From the NCBI RefSeq assembly GCF_011398925.1, contig NZ_AP022842.1, forward strand, positions 3,088,001-3,152,000: a stretch of 64,000 nucleotides of DNA, read 5' to 3'. Below, one piece after another: positions 55,525 to 64,000 of the stretch. Position numbers and translations under genes: made by a program. The stretch comes from Bacillus sp. KH172YL63 (GTDB taxonomy: Bacteria > Bacillota > Bacilli > Bacillales > Bacillaceae_B). The notes beneath the pieces are model-generated. The model was given only the letters and a program-made list of their open reading frames with translations, did not search any database and was not told the DNA's origin. Each line of letters opens with the position of its first letter. Position 1 is the stretch's first letter.

Positions 55525-57882
55525 CTATTTAAATTGAACGACCGTCACACCGGTTCCGCCTTCTCCGGCGTCGCCGAAGCGGGTGCCTTTTACTGATCGG
55601 TGGTTTTTCAAGTATTCCTGAACACCCTGCCTTAAAGCCCCAGTACCTTTACCATGGATGATTGACACTTGCGGGTAGCCGGCAAGCAGTGCATCATCGA
55701 TATACTTTTCGACTCTTGAAAGGGCATTGTCATATCGTTCACCACGGAGGTCAAGCTCAAGGCTGACGTGGAAGTCCTTTCCTTTCACGGTGGCAAGCGG
55801 CTTGGTTTCGACCTTTTGCTGTGACTGGATGAACTCGAGGTCCGATTCCTTGACCTTCATCTTCATGATCCCCATCTGTACCTGCCATTCTTTCGCCGAT
55901 ACCCGTTCAACGAGGTGGCCTTTCTGATCGAAGCTGAGCACTTTGACTTCGTCACCCGGCTTCAGCTCCCGGGTCGCTTGACTGGTCTTTTTCTTCGGCC
56001 CTGATGTTTTCAAAGTCGGAATCGCTTCTTCGAGTTGCTTTTTTGCCTGGATTAATTCATGTTCTTTGATCTGGGCAGACTTTTCGTGCTGCATCTTCCG
56101 AAGGTCCTTGATCACCTGTTCGGCTTCCGCTCTCGCTTTTTCAACGACTTCGGTCGCTTTTTGCTGGGCTTTCTCATAGAGGGAGTCTTTCTTTTCATAG
56201 TACTCCATCATTTGCTTCTGCATATCTTTATGCATCTTTTCAGCCTGTCTTAACAGCTCATGGGCTTCTTCAAGTTCACGTTCCCCCTGGCGTCTGCTGT
56301 CTTCTAGTGATGCAATCATATTCTCGACTTCTTTGCTGTCGGTGCCGATATGGGACTTGGCACGCTGAATGACCCTGTCGGTTAATCCGAGCCGCTTTGA
56401 AATGTCAAAGGCATTGCTTCGTCCTGGTACACCGAGCAACAGCTTATAGGTGGGACTCAGGGTTTCCACATTGAATTCCACGCTCGCATTCACGACGCCT
56501 TCACGGTTATAGCCGTACGCTTTCAGCTCAGGATAGTGGGTGGTCGCAACGACCCTCGCCCCTGTTGCATGCACTTCATCCAGGATGGAAATCGCCAGTG
56601 CCGCTCCTTCTTGGGGATCGGTTCCTGCACCAAGCTCATCAAACAGCACCAGGCTTTCGTGATCCACTTTCTTCAGGATGTCGACGATGTTGACCATATG
56701 GGATGAAAATGTACTCAAGCTTTGCTCGATGGACTGTTCGTCTCCGATGTCGGCGTAGATCGTCCGGAATATCCCCACTTCCGAGCCGTCCAGTGCCGGG
56801 ATCGGAAGACCGGATTGTGCCATGAGGCTCGTCAATCCCAGTGTCTTCAGGGTGACCGTCTTCCCCCCTGTATTCGGACCGGTGATGACGATCGATGAAA
56901 ATTCATCCCCCAGTTCGATGTCATTTGCTACTGCTTCATCGATCGGCAATAGTGGATGACGGGCTTTATTCAGCTTGATCCGCCGCTCATTGTTGATGAC
57001 CGGCTTCGAGCCTTTGATGGACCTTCCGAACTTTGCTTTCGTGAACATAAAATCGATGTCGGACAGGACGCTTACGATCAAGAGCAGTTCCTCTCCTGAT
57101 TCCTGCACGCTCAGAGTAAGCTCCTGAAGGATCTTTTCGATTTCTGTCTGTTCTTTCAGGCGCAGCTCACGGAGTTGATTATTCAGCTGGACGATCGCTT
57201 CAGGCTCGATGAACAATGTTTGACCGGATGATGATTGATCATGGATAATCCCGCCGTATTGCCCTCTGTACTCCTGCTTGACCGGGATCACGTAGCGGTC
57301 GTTCCGTATCGTGATAATCGCGTCAGACAGCATCTTCTGGGCATTCGAGCCTCGGATCATCCGCTCGAGCTTCTCCCGGATCCGGCCTTCGTTCGCACGG
57401 AGCTGGGTCCGGATCGAGCGCAGTGTCTCACTTGCTGTATCAAGGATTTCACCGTTCTCATCCACGACTTTCCGGATATCCTGCTCCAGCTGTGGAAGGG
57501 GGATGACCGTACCGATTTTCTCCTGAAGAAGGGGAATCTCCACTTCTTCTTCAAGCAATTCGTCTACGAACAGCGTCATCTTCCTGCTTGCCCGTATCGT
57601 GCTTGCTACCTGTATGAATTCAGACGGTGAAAGCATACTGCCGATTTGTGCACGCTTCACGTGGGGGCGGATGTCAAAGATCCCGCCAAGTGGCGCATGC
57701 CCTTTCAAACGGAGGATCGTCATCGCTTCATCGGTCTCTTCGTGCAGCGCGGTGATTTCCTCATATTCAACCGAAGGAATGAGGGCTGAAACCCGGGCGT
57801 GCCCAAGGGCAGAGGCAGCATATTCCTTCAATAATTCTTTTATCTTATCAAACTCCAATGTCTTTAACACTTTTGCATTCAC
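55525..57882 (-). CDS. mutS2: MutS2 endonuclease/ribosome-rescue ATPase
   Basis: A 785-aa MutS paralogue without the mismatch-binding domain. The core and lever helices (from about residue 10) are followed by the ABC-type ATPase: Walker [27 protein letters not shown], Walker [17 protein letters not shown] and TTHYPELK. A long coiled coil (about 520-620) leads to a C-terminal Smr nuclease domain with [20 protein letters not shown] and [14 protein letters not shown]. In B. subtilis the protein acts on collided ribosomes. The start is GTG at 57880-57882; its ribosome-binding site is weak. Confidence 0.96.
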   Translation of the reverse strand: MNAKVLKTLEFDKIKELLKEYAASALGHARVSALIPSVEYEEITALHEETDEAMTILRLKGHAPLGGIFDIRPHVKRAQIGSMLSPSEFIQVASTIRASRKMTLFVDELLEEEVEIPLLQEKIGTVIPLPQLEQDIRKVVDENGEILDTASETLRSIRTQLRANEGRIREKLERMIRGSNAQKMLSDAIITIRNDRYVIPVKQEYRGQYGGIIHDQSSSGQTLFIEPEAIVQLNNQLRELRLKEQTEIEKILQELTLSVQESGEELLLIVSVLSDIDFMFTKAKFGRSIKGSKPVINNERRIKLNKARHPLLPIDEAVANDIELGDEFSSIVITGPNTGGKTVTLKTLGLTSLMAQSGLPIPALDGSEVGIFRTIYADIGDEQSIEQSLSTFSSHMVNIVDILKKVDHESLVLFDELGAGTDPQEGAALAISILDEVHATGARVVATTHYPELKAYGYNREGVVNASVEFNVETLSPTYKLLLGVPGRSNAFDISKRLGLTDRVIQRAKSHIGTDSKEVENMIASLEDSRRQGERELEEAHELLRQAEKMHKDMQKQMMEYYEKKDSLYEKAQQKATEVVEKARAEAEQVIKDLRKMQHEKSAQIKEHELIQAKKQLEEAIPTLKTSGPKKKTSQATRELKPGDEVKVLSFDQKGHLVERVSAKEWQVQMGIMKMKVKESDLEFIQSQQKVETKPLATVKGKDFHVSLELDLRGERYDNALSRVEKYIDDALLAGYPQVSIIHGKGTGALRQGVQEYLKNHRSVKGTRFGDAGEGGTGVTVVQFK

Positions 57883-57902
57883 GGGTTGGATTCCACCTTT
57901 TA

Positions 57903-59612
57903 TCAGTTTCGCTTAATAAATTTCAGCAGCTCTTGCGTGTCCCATGTGTTGATGACTGTATCCTTCTTGATCCAGCCTTTGCGAGCAGTCCCGATCCCGA
58001 CCTCCATAAACGGAAGATGATCGGTGCTGTGAGCGTCTGTATTGATGACAAGCTTCACGCCCTGCTCCTGGGCTTTGCGGATATTTTCAGCAGACAGATC
58101 CAGTCGGTTTGGGTTTGCATTGAGCTCTAACGCCGTACCGGTCTCTTTCGCCAGTTGAATAAGCAGGTCCATATCCACTGCGTATCCTTCCCTGCGGCCG
58201 ATGATCCGTCCGGTCGGATGGGCAATAATATCCACGTGGGCACTTTTCAGGGCCGTGGTCAGTCTTTCCATGATTTGATCTTGAGATTGAGAGAAGCTCG
58301 AGTGGATCGAGGCAATCACAAGATCCACCTGTTCGAGCACTTCATCGTCATAGTCCAACGTACCGTCAGGAAGAATGTCCATTTCTATGCCTGAAAGCAC
58401 CTCTATATCGTCATATTTCTGATTGATTTCCTTGATTTCTTCGATCTGTTTCAGCAACCGTTCAGGCGTCAGCCCGTTTGCTACCCGCAAATATTGGGAG
58501 TGGTCTGTGATCGCCATATATTGATAGCCTTTCGCACGGCACGCCTCGACCATTTCCTCTATGGAAAACGCCCCGTCTGACCAGGTTGTATGCATATGAA
58601 GATCACCTTTAATATCCTCTAATGAAAGAAGCGGGTAATCAGAGCCGAACTCATCCACCTCTTTCCCGTCTTCCCTTAACTCAGGCGGGATGAAAGGCAA
58701 ATTGAAATGATGGTAAAAATCTTCTTCAGAATCAAATGTCTTGATTTCACCTGTTTCACTATTTTCAACACCATATTCACTGATCTTCTCTCCACGCTCC
58801 TTCGCCAGCTGGCGCATGCGGACGTTATGATCCTTCGAACCGGTAAAATGATGAAGGGTCGTAGCGAATTCTTCAGGCTTCACGATCCTGAAATCGATGC
58901 TTACGTCCCAATTGTAAGACAGTGTCAACGACACCTTCGTCTCTCCGGCAGCAATCGTTTCAACGATATTCGGAAGCTTCAAGAGATCTTCCTTTACCGC
59001 CTGTGGTGAATCGGTTGAAATGATGAAATCCAGATCCTTGATCGTCTCCCTCATCCTTCTCAGGCTTCCTGCCCGGGAAAACGTGCGAACACTGTCGAGT
59101 TCAGACAGATAGGACTCGATTTCAGCGGCGATGCCCATCATGAACGCGATTGGAAGGCGGTCCGGTCTCTTTCCGACCTGCTCGATCGCAGCCAGGATCT
59201 TTTCCTCAGACTTCTTCCCGAATCCTGCGAGCGCCTGGATTTTATTCGCTTTGCACGCTTCCTCCAGGTCTTTGATGCTTTCAACCCCAAGCTCACTATA
59301 CAATTTCGCGATTTTCTTCCCGCCGAGACCCGGCAATTGAAGAAGCGGGATGAGACCTTGCGGGACCTCTTCCTTCAATTCTTCCAGAACGGAAGAGGTG
59401 CCTTCCTTTATGTATTCTTCGATGACACCTGCCGTCCCTTTCCCGATCCCGGAAATCTTTGTAAAATCACTGATCTCCTGCAGGCTCCGGTCGTCATTCT
59501 CAAGTGCAGCCGCAGCTTTCCGGTAAGCTGATATCTTAAAAGAATTCTCACCTTTCAGTTCCATATATATCGCAATGTTCTCTAATAATTTGATAATATC
59601 TTTTTTATTCAT
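57903..59612 (-). CDS. polX: DNA polymerase/3'-5' exonuclease PolX
   Basis: A 569-aa family X DNA polymerase acting in base-excision repair. The N-terminal helix-hairpin-helix regions include [16 protein letters not shown] and [17 protein letters not shown]. The nucleotidyltransferase core follows ([20 protein letters not shown], with the catalytic Asp pair). The C-terminal PHP domain starts [19 protein letters not shown] and supplies the exonuclease. ATG 59612 is used, with GGGTGG before it and the usual length; the frame remains open 24 codons further upstream. It lies 20 bp before mutS2. Confidence 0.96.
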   Translation of the reverse strand: MNKKDIIKLLENIAIYMELKGENSFKISAYRKAAAALENDDRSLQEISDFTKISGIGKGTAGVIEEYIKEGTSSVLEELKEEVPQGLIPLLQLPGLGGKKIAKLYSELGVESIKDLEEACKANKIQALAGFGKKSEEKILAAIEQVGKRPDRLPIAFMMGIAAEIESYLSELDSVRTFSRAGSLRRMRETIKDLDFIISTDSPQAVKEDLLKLPNIVETIAAGETKVSLTLSYNWDVSIDFRIVKPEEFATTLHHFTGSKDHNVRMRQLAKERGEKISEYGVENSETGEIKTFDSEEDFYHHFNLPFIPPELREDGKEVDEFGSDYPLLSLEDIKGDLHMHTTWSDGAFSIEEMVEACRAKGYQYMAITDHSQYLRVANGLTPERLLKQIEEIKEINQKYDDIEVLSGIEMDILPDGTLDYDDEVLEQVDLVIASIHSSFSQSQDQIMERLTTALKSAHVDIIAHPTGRIIGRREGYAVDMDLLIQLAKETGTALELNANPNRLDLSAENIRKAQEQGVKLVINTDAHSTDHLPFMEVGIGTARKGWIKKDTVINTWDTQELLKFIKRN

Positions 59613-59733
59613 CGTATCCACCCGCCATCTTATAATTGAAGAGTTTCCTGTGTCCTGCCATGAAGGCGCACATCCGTGCCACAATGGCTGACACTCCCTC
59701 TATATAGTAGCAAACTTGATATAAAAAGAAAAA

Positions 59734-59765
59734 AGACTGACATATAAGTTGAACATTTTCAGTCC
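59734..59765 (-). terminator. Terminator of zapA-yshB
   Basis: GGACTGA pairs with TCAGTC(T) and is followed by six T on the minus strand, separating yshB from polX. Confidence 0.75.
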
Positions 59766-59804
59766 TTAACGAACAGATGTTGCATACTTATAGTCAGCCC
59801 TTTT

Positions 59805-60344
59805 TCAGCCTACATATTCAATCCACCAGTCCTTCACCATATCAGAGAAAACCGGGGTATGTTTCACCATCGCCTGCGCAATGAAAGAGTCATTGATGAG
59901 TGTCTGAACCGACTCGATCGGCAATAATACAGCAATAAATAATAGAATGAATATCATTAAGTACGATTCGATAAAACCAAGGACCCCACCGCCCAGTACG
60001 TTCAACTGCCTTAACAGAGGCAGATGTGCGACAAAATCAAGCATCGATCCGATGATCTGCAAGATGATCCGTGATGCGAAGAAAATCATCGCAAACGCGA
60101 TCACCCGGTAGTAGGCGTCGTCCAGATTGGTCGATTCAAAAATCATATTTAACGTAGACTGCTCATCCAGCACAGGATAAGGAATCCATAGTGTTAACTT
60201 CGGTGCAAGCTGATCATAATATATGTATGCTACAATAAAAGAAACAATAAATCCGAATATGTGGATAACCTGCAAAATAAATCCACGTCTTAGACCTATG
60301 AAGAATCCCATAATCAGGATAATCAACAAAGCTAAATCCAGCAT
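59805..60344 (-). CDS. yshB: CvpA-family membrane protein YshB
   Basis: A 179-aa colicin-V-production-type (CvpA) membrane protein with four hydrophobic helices. The N-terminal MLDLALLIILIMGFFIGLRRGFILQ is typical of the family, and LGGGVLGFIESYLMIFILLFIAV lies in the second half. It follows zapA by seven bases and ends before a terminator. In B. subtilis the same pair zapA-yshB precedes polX. Its function is not settled. Confidence 0.93.
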   Translation of the reverse strand: MLDLALLIILIMGFFIGLRRGFILQVIHIFGFIVSFIVAYIYYDQLAPKLTLWIPYPVLDEQSTLNMIFESTNLDDAYYRVIAFAMIFFASRIILQIIGSMLDFVAHLPLLRQLNVLGGGVLGFIESYLMIFILLFIAVLLPIESVQTLINDSFIAQAMVKHTPVFSDMVKDWWIEYVG

Positions 60345-60351
60345 CTTTTTT

Positions 60352-60612
60352 TCAATCCCTTAATCGTTTAATTTCCCGCTCCAGCTCTTCAAACTTCTCT
60401 TGCAGTTTGAGATAATCATTTACGGCATTCACCGCTGTCAGCACAGCAAGCCGGCTTGTATCGAGAGACGGATTCATGGAGTTGATCTCTCTCATTTTGT
60501 CATCTACTTTAGAACAGACAAATCGAATCTGACTTGTTGATTCAGTGCCAACAATCGTATATTGTTGTCCATATATGTCTACCGTGGTGCGATTTTTTTG
60601 TTCTTCAGACAA
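60352..60612 (-). CDS. zapA: Cell division protein ZapA
   Basis: An 86-aa FtsZ-associated protein that bundles Z-ring filaments. The N-terminal beta part ([17 protein letters not shown]) and the long C-terminal helix ([20 protein letters not shown], then [16 protein letters not shown]) give the short Firmicute ZapA fold. The start is TTG at 60610-60612 after GGGGGG. It is divergent from rnhC and co-directional with yshB. Confidence 0.95.
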   Translation of the reverse strand: MSEEQKNRTTVDIYGQQYTIVGTESTSQIRFVCSKVDDKMREINSMNPSLDTSRLAVLTAVNAVNDYLKLQEKFEELEREIKRLRD

Positions 60613-60743
60613 TCTGAAAGCCCCCCATCCTTAAGAATCCTACACATAATCATACCATGAAATCTTTTGATTTTGGAAGGAATTTGTCATATCAGCTCAC
60701 ATTTTTTATAAAACAATAGAACTTTGTCTAAGGAGAGAGAAAC

Positions 60744-61667
60744 GTGGCTAATACCGTCATACAAACAACGAAAGCAACAATCGATAAAATGAAAGACCAT
60801 TACAAAGGAGTGCTTGTGGACAAACTGCCGCCGGGTGCCCTGTTTGTAGCCAAGCCGTCAGGATGTACCGTCACCGCCTACAAATCAGGAAAGGTGCTGT
60901 TCCAGGGGGCAAACGGCGAAGGAGAAGCAAGTCAGTGGGGAACAAGCCAGCCGCCGAAGGTCAAATCCGCTGCGAAAGGATCGACATCATTACCGGAAAA
61001 CTTCGCCAACTGGTCGGTCATCGGATCTGATGAAGTCGGCACCGGCGATTTCTTCGGCCCCATCACCGTGGTGAGTGCCTACGTCAAAAAAGAGCACATC
61101 CCCCTCATGAAGGAACTCGGGGTCAAAGATTCAAAAAACCTGACAGACGCACAGATCGTCACGATCGCCAAAGACTTGATCGCAACCATCCCCTACTCAC
61201 TGCTGATCCTGCACAACCCGAAATACAACGAACTGCAGGAAAAAGGGATGACACAAGGCAAGATGAAGGCACTCCTTCACAACCAGGCCATCCTGAAGCT
61301 GCTGGAAAAAATGGCGCCAGAACAACCAGAGGGCATCCTGATCGACCAATTCGTCGAGAAAAATACATACTTCAAACACATCGCCAACCAAAAGAACATC
61401 CAGCGGGACCGGGTGTACTTCAGCACAAAAGGCGAAAGCATCCACCTCGCCGTCGCCGCCGCTTCCATCATCGCCCGCTACGCCTTCCTGAAGGAAATGG
61501 ACAAGCTGAGTGAAAAAGCAGGCGTCACCATCCCGAAAGGCGCCGGCAATCATGTAGACGTCGCCGCCGCCAAGATCATTAAACGAAAAGGCGTCGAGGA
61601 ATTAAAGACGATGACGAAATGGCATTTTGCGAATAGTGAGAAGGCGATGAGATTGGCTAGGAAATAG
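60744..61667 (+). CDS. rnhC: Ribonuclease HIII
   Basis: A 307-aa enzyme degrading RNA in RNA-DNA hybrids. The N-terminal TBP-like domain (about 90 residues) is followed by the catalytic domain beginning WSVIGSDEVGTGDFFGPITV, with the Asp-Glu pair of DEVG, then GVKDSKNLTD, ILIDQFVEK and the C-terminal Asp region AGNHVDVAAAKII. The start is GTG at 60744 after AAGGAGAGAG. It is on the plus strand and convergent with pheT. Codon use in the 3' half is unusually GC-rich in third positions (runs such as GCCGTCGCCGCC) compared with the neighbours. Confidence 0.97.
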   Translation: MANTVIQTTKATIDKMKDHYKGVLVDKLPPGALFVAKPSGCTVTAYKSGKVLFQGANGEGEASQWGTSQPPKVKSAAKGSTSLPENFANWSVIGSDEVGTGDFFGPITVVSAYVKKEHIPLMKELGVKDSKNLTDAQIVTIAKDLIATIPYSLLILHNPKYNELQEKGMTQGKMKALLHNQAILKLLEKMAPEQPEGILIDQFVEKNTYFKHIANQKNIQRDRVYFSTKGESIHLAVAAASIIARYAFLKEMDKLSEKAGVTIPKGAGNHVDVAAAKIIKRKGVEELKTMTKWHFANSEKAMRLARK

Positions 61668-61675
61668 AGAAGAAT

Positions 61676-61707
61676 CCGCATCGGTTGGGCCGGTGCGGGT
61701 TTTTTTG
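61676..61707 (+). terminator. Terminator of rnhC
   Basis: TCCGCATCGG pairs with CCGGTGCGGG (G-U allowed), followed by eight T on the plus strand. Confidence 0.85.
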
Positions 61708-61920
61708 TTTGTCAGTTGATTATTTCGTTTGGTTTGCCTGTTAAATTTGGTGGTTTTTTTGTCAGTTGAAGTTTGAGAGGATTTTGACTGTTGAAAATGG
61801 GAATATTTTTGTCAGTTGAATTTCTCCTGTGGTTTGCCTGTTAAAAATAACGGGATATTCAACTGACAAAACTCCCCCTTATTTTGCCTGACAAATAGAT
61901 GCATATAATCAACTGACAAA
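61708..61920. repeat. Array of quasi-palindromic 13-mers at exact 25-nt period
   Basis: Nine 13-mers start at 61708, 61733, 61758, 61783, 61808, 61833, 61858, 61883 and 61908. Forms are TTTGTCAGTTGA(A/T), TTTGCCTGTTAAA, TTTGACTGTTGAA and TTTGCCTGACAAA. Units 7 and 9 carry the reverse complement (TTCAACTGACAAA, ATCAACTGACAAA) on the same grid. The 12-nt spacers are unrelated to each other. It lies between the convergent rnhC and pheT terminators; no ORF explains it. Confidence 0.92.
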
Positions 61921-61987
61921 CCATCACCTCACCACACCAAAAGGGAAATATATACAATATCCCACCCGACCCACCCCATAAAAAAAA

Positions 61988-62016
61988 GACGCCGGACACT
62001 CCCCGTGTCCGGCATC
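61988..62016 (-). terminator. Terminator of pheST
   Basis: GATGCCGGACAC pairs with GTGTCCGGCGTC, followed by eight T on the minus strand, 14 bp after the pheT stop. Confidence 0.92.
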
Positions 62017-62029
62017 TCCTTGATCAGGT

Positions 62030-64000
62030 TTAGCCTCTCAGCTCTGCTCCTGCTTTTTCTTTTACTGCTGCAAGTACTTTGTCGTGTACTTTTACTACTT
62101 CTTCGTCGGTTAGTGTTTTTTCCGGGTCGAAGTATTTTAGTGAGAAGGCAAGGGATTTTTTCCCGGCTTCCATATGTTCGCCTTCGTAAAGGTCGAAGAC
62201 GGATACTTCTTTCAGGAGTTTGCCTCCTGCTTCTTTGATGATGGTGTTGAGCTGTCCGGCTTTCACTTCTGTGTCCACGACAAGGGCGATGTCTCTTGTG
62301 ATGGATGGGTGACGCGGGATCGGTGTGTAGCTTAGTGCAGGCTTCTCATAGTGGAAAATAGGTGAAGCCTTCAGTTCGAAAACGTATGTTTCGTTGAGGT
62401 CCAGTTCTTTTTCCGCTTCTGGGTGGATGGCGCCTACAAAGCCGATGACTTCGTCGTCGAGAAGGATTTCAGCCGTTCTTCCAGGGTGCATGCCTTCAAC
62501 AGTTGCCTGGCGGTAAGAGATGGCGTGTGCGACGCCGATTTCTTCGAATAAGCCTTCCAGGATTCCTTTTGCTACGTAGAAGTCTGCCGCTTTTTTCTCT
62601 CCCTGCCAAGGGTGTAGATGCCACAGGCCTGTGAGTGCGCCTGCGATGTGTTCTTCTTCTCTAGGAAGTTCTTCGCCTGATTCGCTCAGGAATACGGATC
62701 CCACTTCGTAGAAGGCAAGTGAGTCGTTTTGACGTGCTTTGTTATATGAGATGACTTCCAGCAATTGCGGGATGATGCTGAGGCGAAGGTTGCTTCGCTC
62801 TTCACTCATCGGCATCAATAGGCGGACCGGTTCTTTTACGTCCAGTGCGTATTGGGTTGCTTTTTTGTCATTTGTCAGTGAGTACGTGATTGCCTGAAGG
62901 AGACCGGCTCCTTCCAGGTAGCGGCGTACCGTACGGCGTTTCAGTTGGTGATTGGAAAGTCCACCTGGTGTTGCTTCACCTTCCGGCAGCGTCATTGGAA
63001 GGTTGTCGTATCCGTAAAGACGTGCTACTTCTTCAAGCAGGTCTTCAGGGATCGTGATGTCTCCCCTTCTTGTCGGTGCTGTCACGGTGAAAGTATCGCC
63101 GTTCACTTCCAGATCGAATTGCAGGCGGCGGAAGATGTCTTCCACGGTTTCTGCAGTGATGGATGTACCGAGTGACGCATTGATTTTATCAAGGGTGATG
63201 TCCACTTTGGCAGGCTGGATGTCGATTTCGTTGAATAAAACAGTTCCTTCAAGGACTTCTCCGCCTGCGTATTCAGCCATAAGTTGTGCCGCTCTTTCTC
63301 CTGCTTTCAGGACGCGGTCGGGATCGACTCCCTTTTCGTAGCGGGTGCTCGCTTCGCTTCTGAGACCGTGGTCTTTGGATGCACCCCTTACGATCGCGCC
63401 TGTGAAGTATGCTGCTTCAAGGAGAACGGTCGTTGTGTCTTGTTGAACCTCTGAGTTCGCTCCACCCATGACGCCGGCAAGGGCAACTGGTTCTGATCCG
63501 TTTGTGATGACGAGCTGGCTGCTTGAAAGGGTTCTTTCTGCATCATCAAGCGTCACGATGGTTTCTCCATCTTTCGCACGGCGGACAAGGATTTCTTTTG
63601 AGCCGAGGCGGTCGTAGTCGAACGCGTGCAGCGGCTGGCCGTATTCCAACAATACATAGTTGGTGATATCCACGACGTTGTTATGCGGACGGATCCCTGC
63701 TGAGATCAGTGCGTTTTGCATCCACAGCGGGGACGGACCGATTTTGACGTTTTTGATGATTTTCGCACCGTATAGCGGGTTATCTTCCTTCGCTTCTACG
63801 TTGACGGATACGTAATCAGAAGCCTTTTCGCTGGCTTCAGATACAGCCGTCTGTGGAAGCACCACGTCTCGGTAAAGAATTGCTGCGACTTCATATGCCA
63901 CACCAAGCATGCTGAGGCAATCGGAACGGTTTGGCGTTAAGCCGAGTTCAAGGATGGCATCATCAAGGTTTAATAATGCAACGGCGTCCTTCCCTACTTC
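62030..64000 (-). CDS. pheT: Phenylalanine--tRNA ligase beta subunit, C-terminal part (cut by window edge)
   Basis: The visible 656 codons are open to base 64000, so the 5' end lies outside the window. Seen in order are the [22 protein letters not shown] motif of the B1/B3 region (split here by length), B3/B4 with [21 protein letters not shown], the B5 domain, the catalytic-like core with [20 protein letters not shown], and the C-terminal ferredoxin-fold anticodon-binding domain ([15 protein letters not shown]). It charges tRNA-Phe together with PheS. A terminator follows the stop. Confidence 0.98.
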   Translation of the reverse strand, partial: EVGKDAVALLNLDDAILELGLTPNRSDCLSMLGVAYEVAAILYRDVVLPQTAVSEASEKASDYVSVNVEAKEDNPLYGAKIIKNVKIGPSPLWMQNALISAGIRPHNNVVDITNYVLLEYGQPLHAFDYDRLGSKEILVRRAKDGETIVTLDDAERTLSSSQLVITNGSEPVALAGVMGGANSEVQQDTTTVLLEAAYFTGAIVRGASKDHGLRSEASTRYEKGVDPDRVLKAGERAAQLMAEYAGGEVLEGTVLFNEIDIQPAKVDITLDKINASLGTSITAETVEDIFRRLQFDLEVNGDTFTVTAPTRRGDITIPEDLLEEVARLYGYDNLPMTLPEGEATPGGLSNHQLKRRTVRRYLEGAGLLQAITYSLTNDKKATQYALDVKEPVRLLMPMSEERSNLRLSIIPQLLEVISYNKARQNDSLAFYEVGSVFLSESGEELPREEEHIAGALTGLWHLHPWQGEKKAADFYVAKGILEGLFEEIGVAHAISYRQATVEGMHPGRTAEILLDDEVIGFVGAIHPEAEKELDLNETYVFELKASPIFHYEKPALSYTPIPRHPSITRDIALVVDTEVKAGQLNTIIKEAGGKLLKEVSVFDLYEGEHMEAGKKSLAFSLKYFDPEKTLTDEEVVKVHDKVLAAVKEKAGAELRG

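Noticed and set aside
61159..61553. Long minus-strand ORFs antisense to rnhC
   Set aside because: They arise from the GC-rich third positions of rnhC; products have no domain and no ribosome-binding site.
61708..61920. CRISPR array or tandem promoter cluster
   Set aside because: 13-nt degenerate cores with inverted units and 12-nt spacers do not fit CRISPR repeats, and the array lies between two terminators with no gene to drive.

Overview
The window is chromosomal DNA of a low-to-moderate GC, endospore-forming Bacillaceae bacterium. Gene order follows the Bacillus subtilis block valS-ysxE-spoVID-hemLBDCXA-ysxD-ysxC-lonA-lonB-clpX-tig-ysoA-ysnB-rdgB-rph-gerM-racE-ysmB-gerE-ysmA-sdhBAC-yslB-lysC-uvrC ... 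trxA-etfA-etfB-fadB-fadR-lcfA-yshE-mutS2-polX-yshB-zapA-rnhC-pheT. A genus such as Rossellomorea or a marine Bacillus is possible, but this is not proven here. Nearly every gene is on the minus strand; the exceptions are a 62-codon membrane ORF, ysxD, yslB and rnhC. valS (left edge) and pheT (right edge) are cut by the window.

Layout. 1-3.5 kb: valS 5' end with its T-box leader, a small membrane ORF, and the spore genes ysxE and spoVID (sigma-E-like promoter). 3.6-9.9 kb: haem operon hemA-X-C-D-B-L with a PerR-box-like site. 10-13.3 kb: ysxD and an amino-acid ABC transporter. 13.7-22.8 kb: a 25-aa membrane peptide, ysxC, lonA, lonB, a Dph6-like ATP pyrophosphatase, clpX and tig. 23-31.8 kb: ysoA, tRNA-Arg(UCU), ysnB, rdgB, rph, gerM, racE, ysmB, gerE, ysmA and a secreted 5'-nucleotidase. 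31.9-37.7 kb: succinate dehydrogenase, yslB, and lysC behind a lysine riboswitch. 37.8-48.8 kb is the least conserved part. It holds uvrC coupled to a GT-C-like membrane protein, an FTR1 iron permease operon under a perfect Fur box, a four-gene envelope glycosylation-type cluster (epimerase, LPG-synthase-TM protein, phosphodiesterase, GT2), and a lipoprotein behind two Fur boxes. 49-54.7 kb: trxA and the FadR fatty-acid oxidation genes. 55-64 kb: a 27-aa peptide, yshE, mutS2, polX, yshB, zapA, rnhC and pheT.

How the genes work together. The hem genes run from glutamyl-tRNA to uroporphyrinogen III. LonA, LonB, ClpX and trigger factor form a protein-quality block. The FadR-controlled genes (fadR-fadB-etfB-etfA, probably lcfA) make a beta-oxidation unit, and ysmA also carries a FadR-like operator although it lies 22 kb away. 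The two Fur-controlled loci suggest one dispersed iron-uptake system.

The most unusual non-coding features are: (i) a compact cloverleaf-like inverted-repeat structure between tig and clpX; (ii) two intergenic arrays of a TAWCGGCGA core at exactly 20-nt period; (iii) a third array, before pheT, with a different quasi-palindromic core at exactly 25-nt period. Nothing seen in the coding regions is a CRISPR, prophage or insertion sequence.
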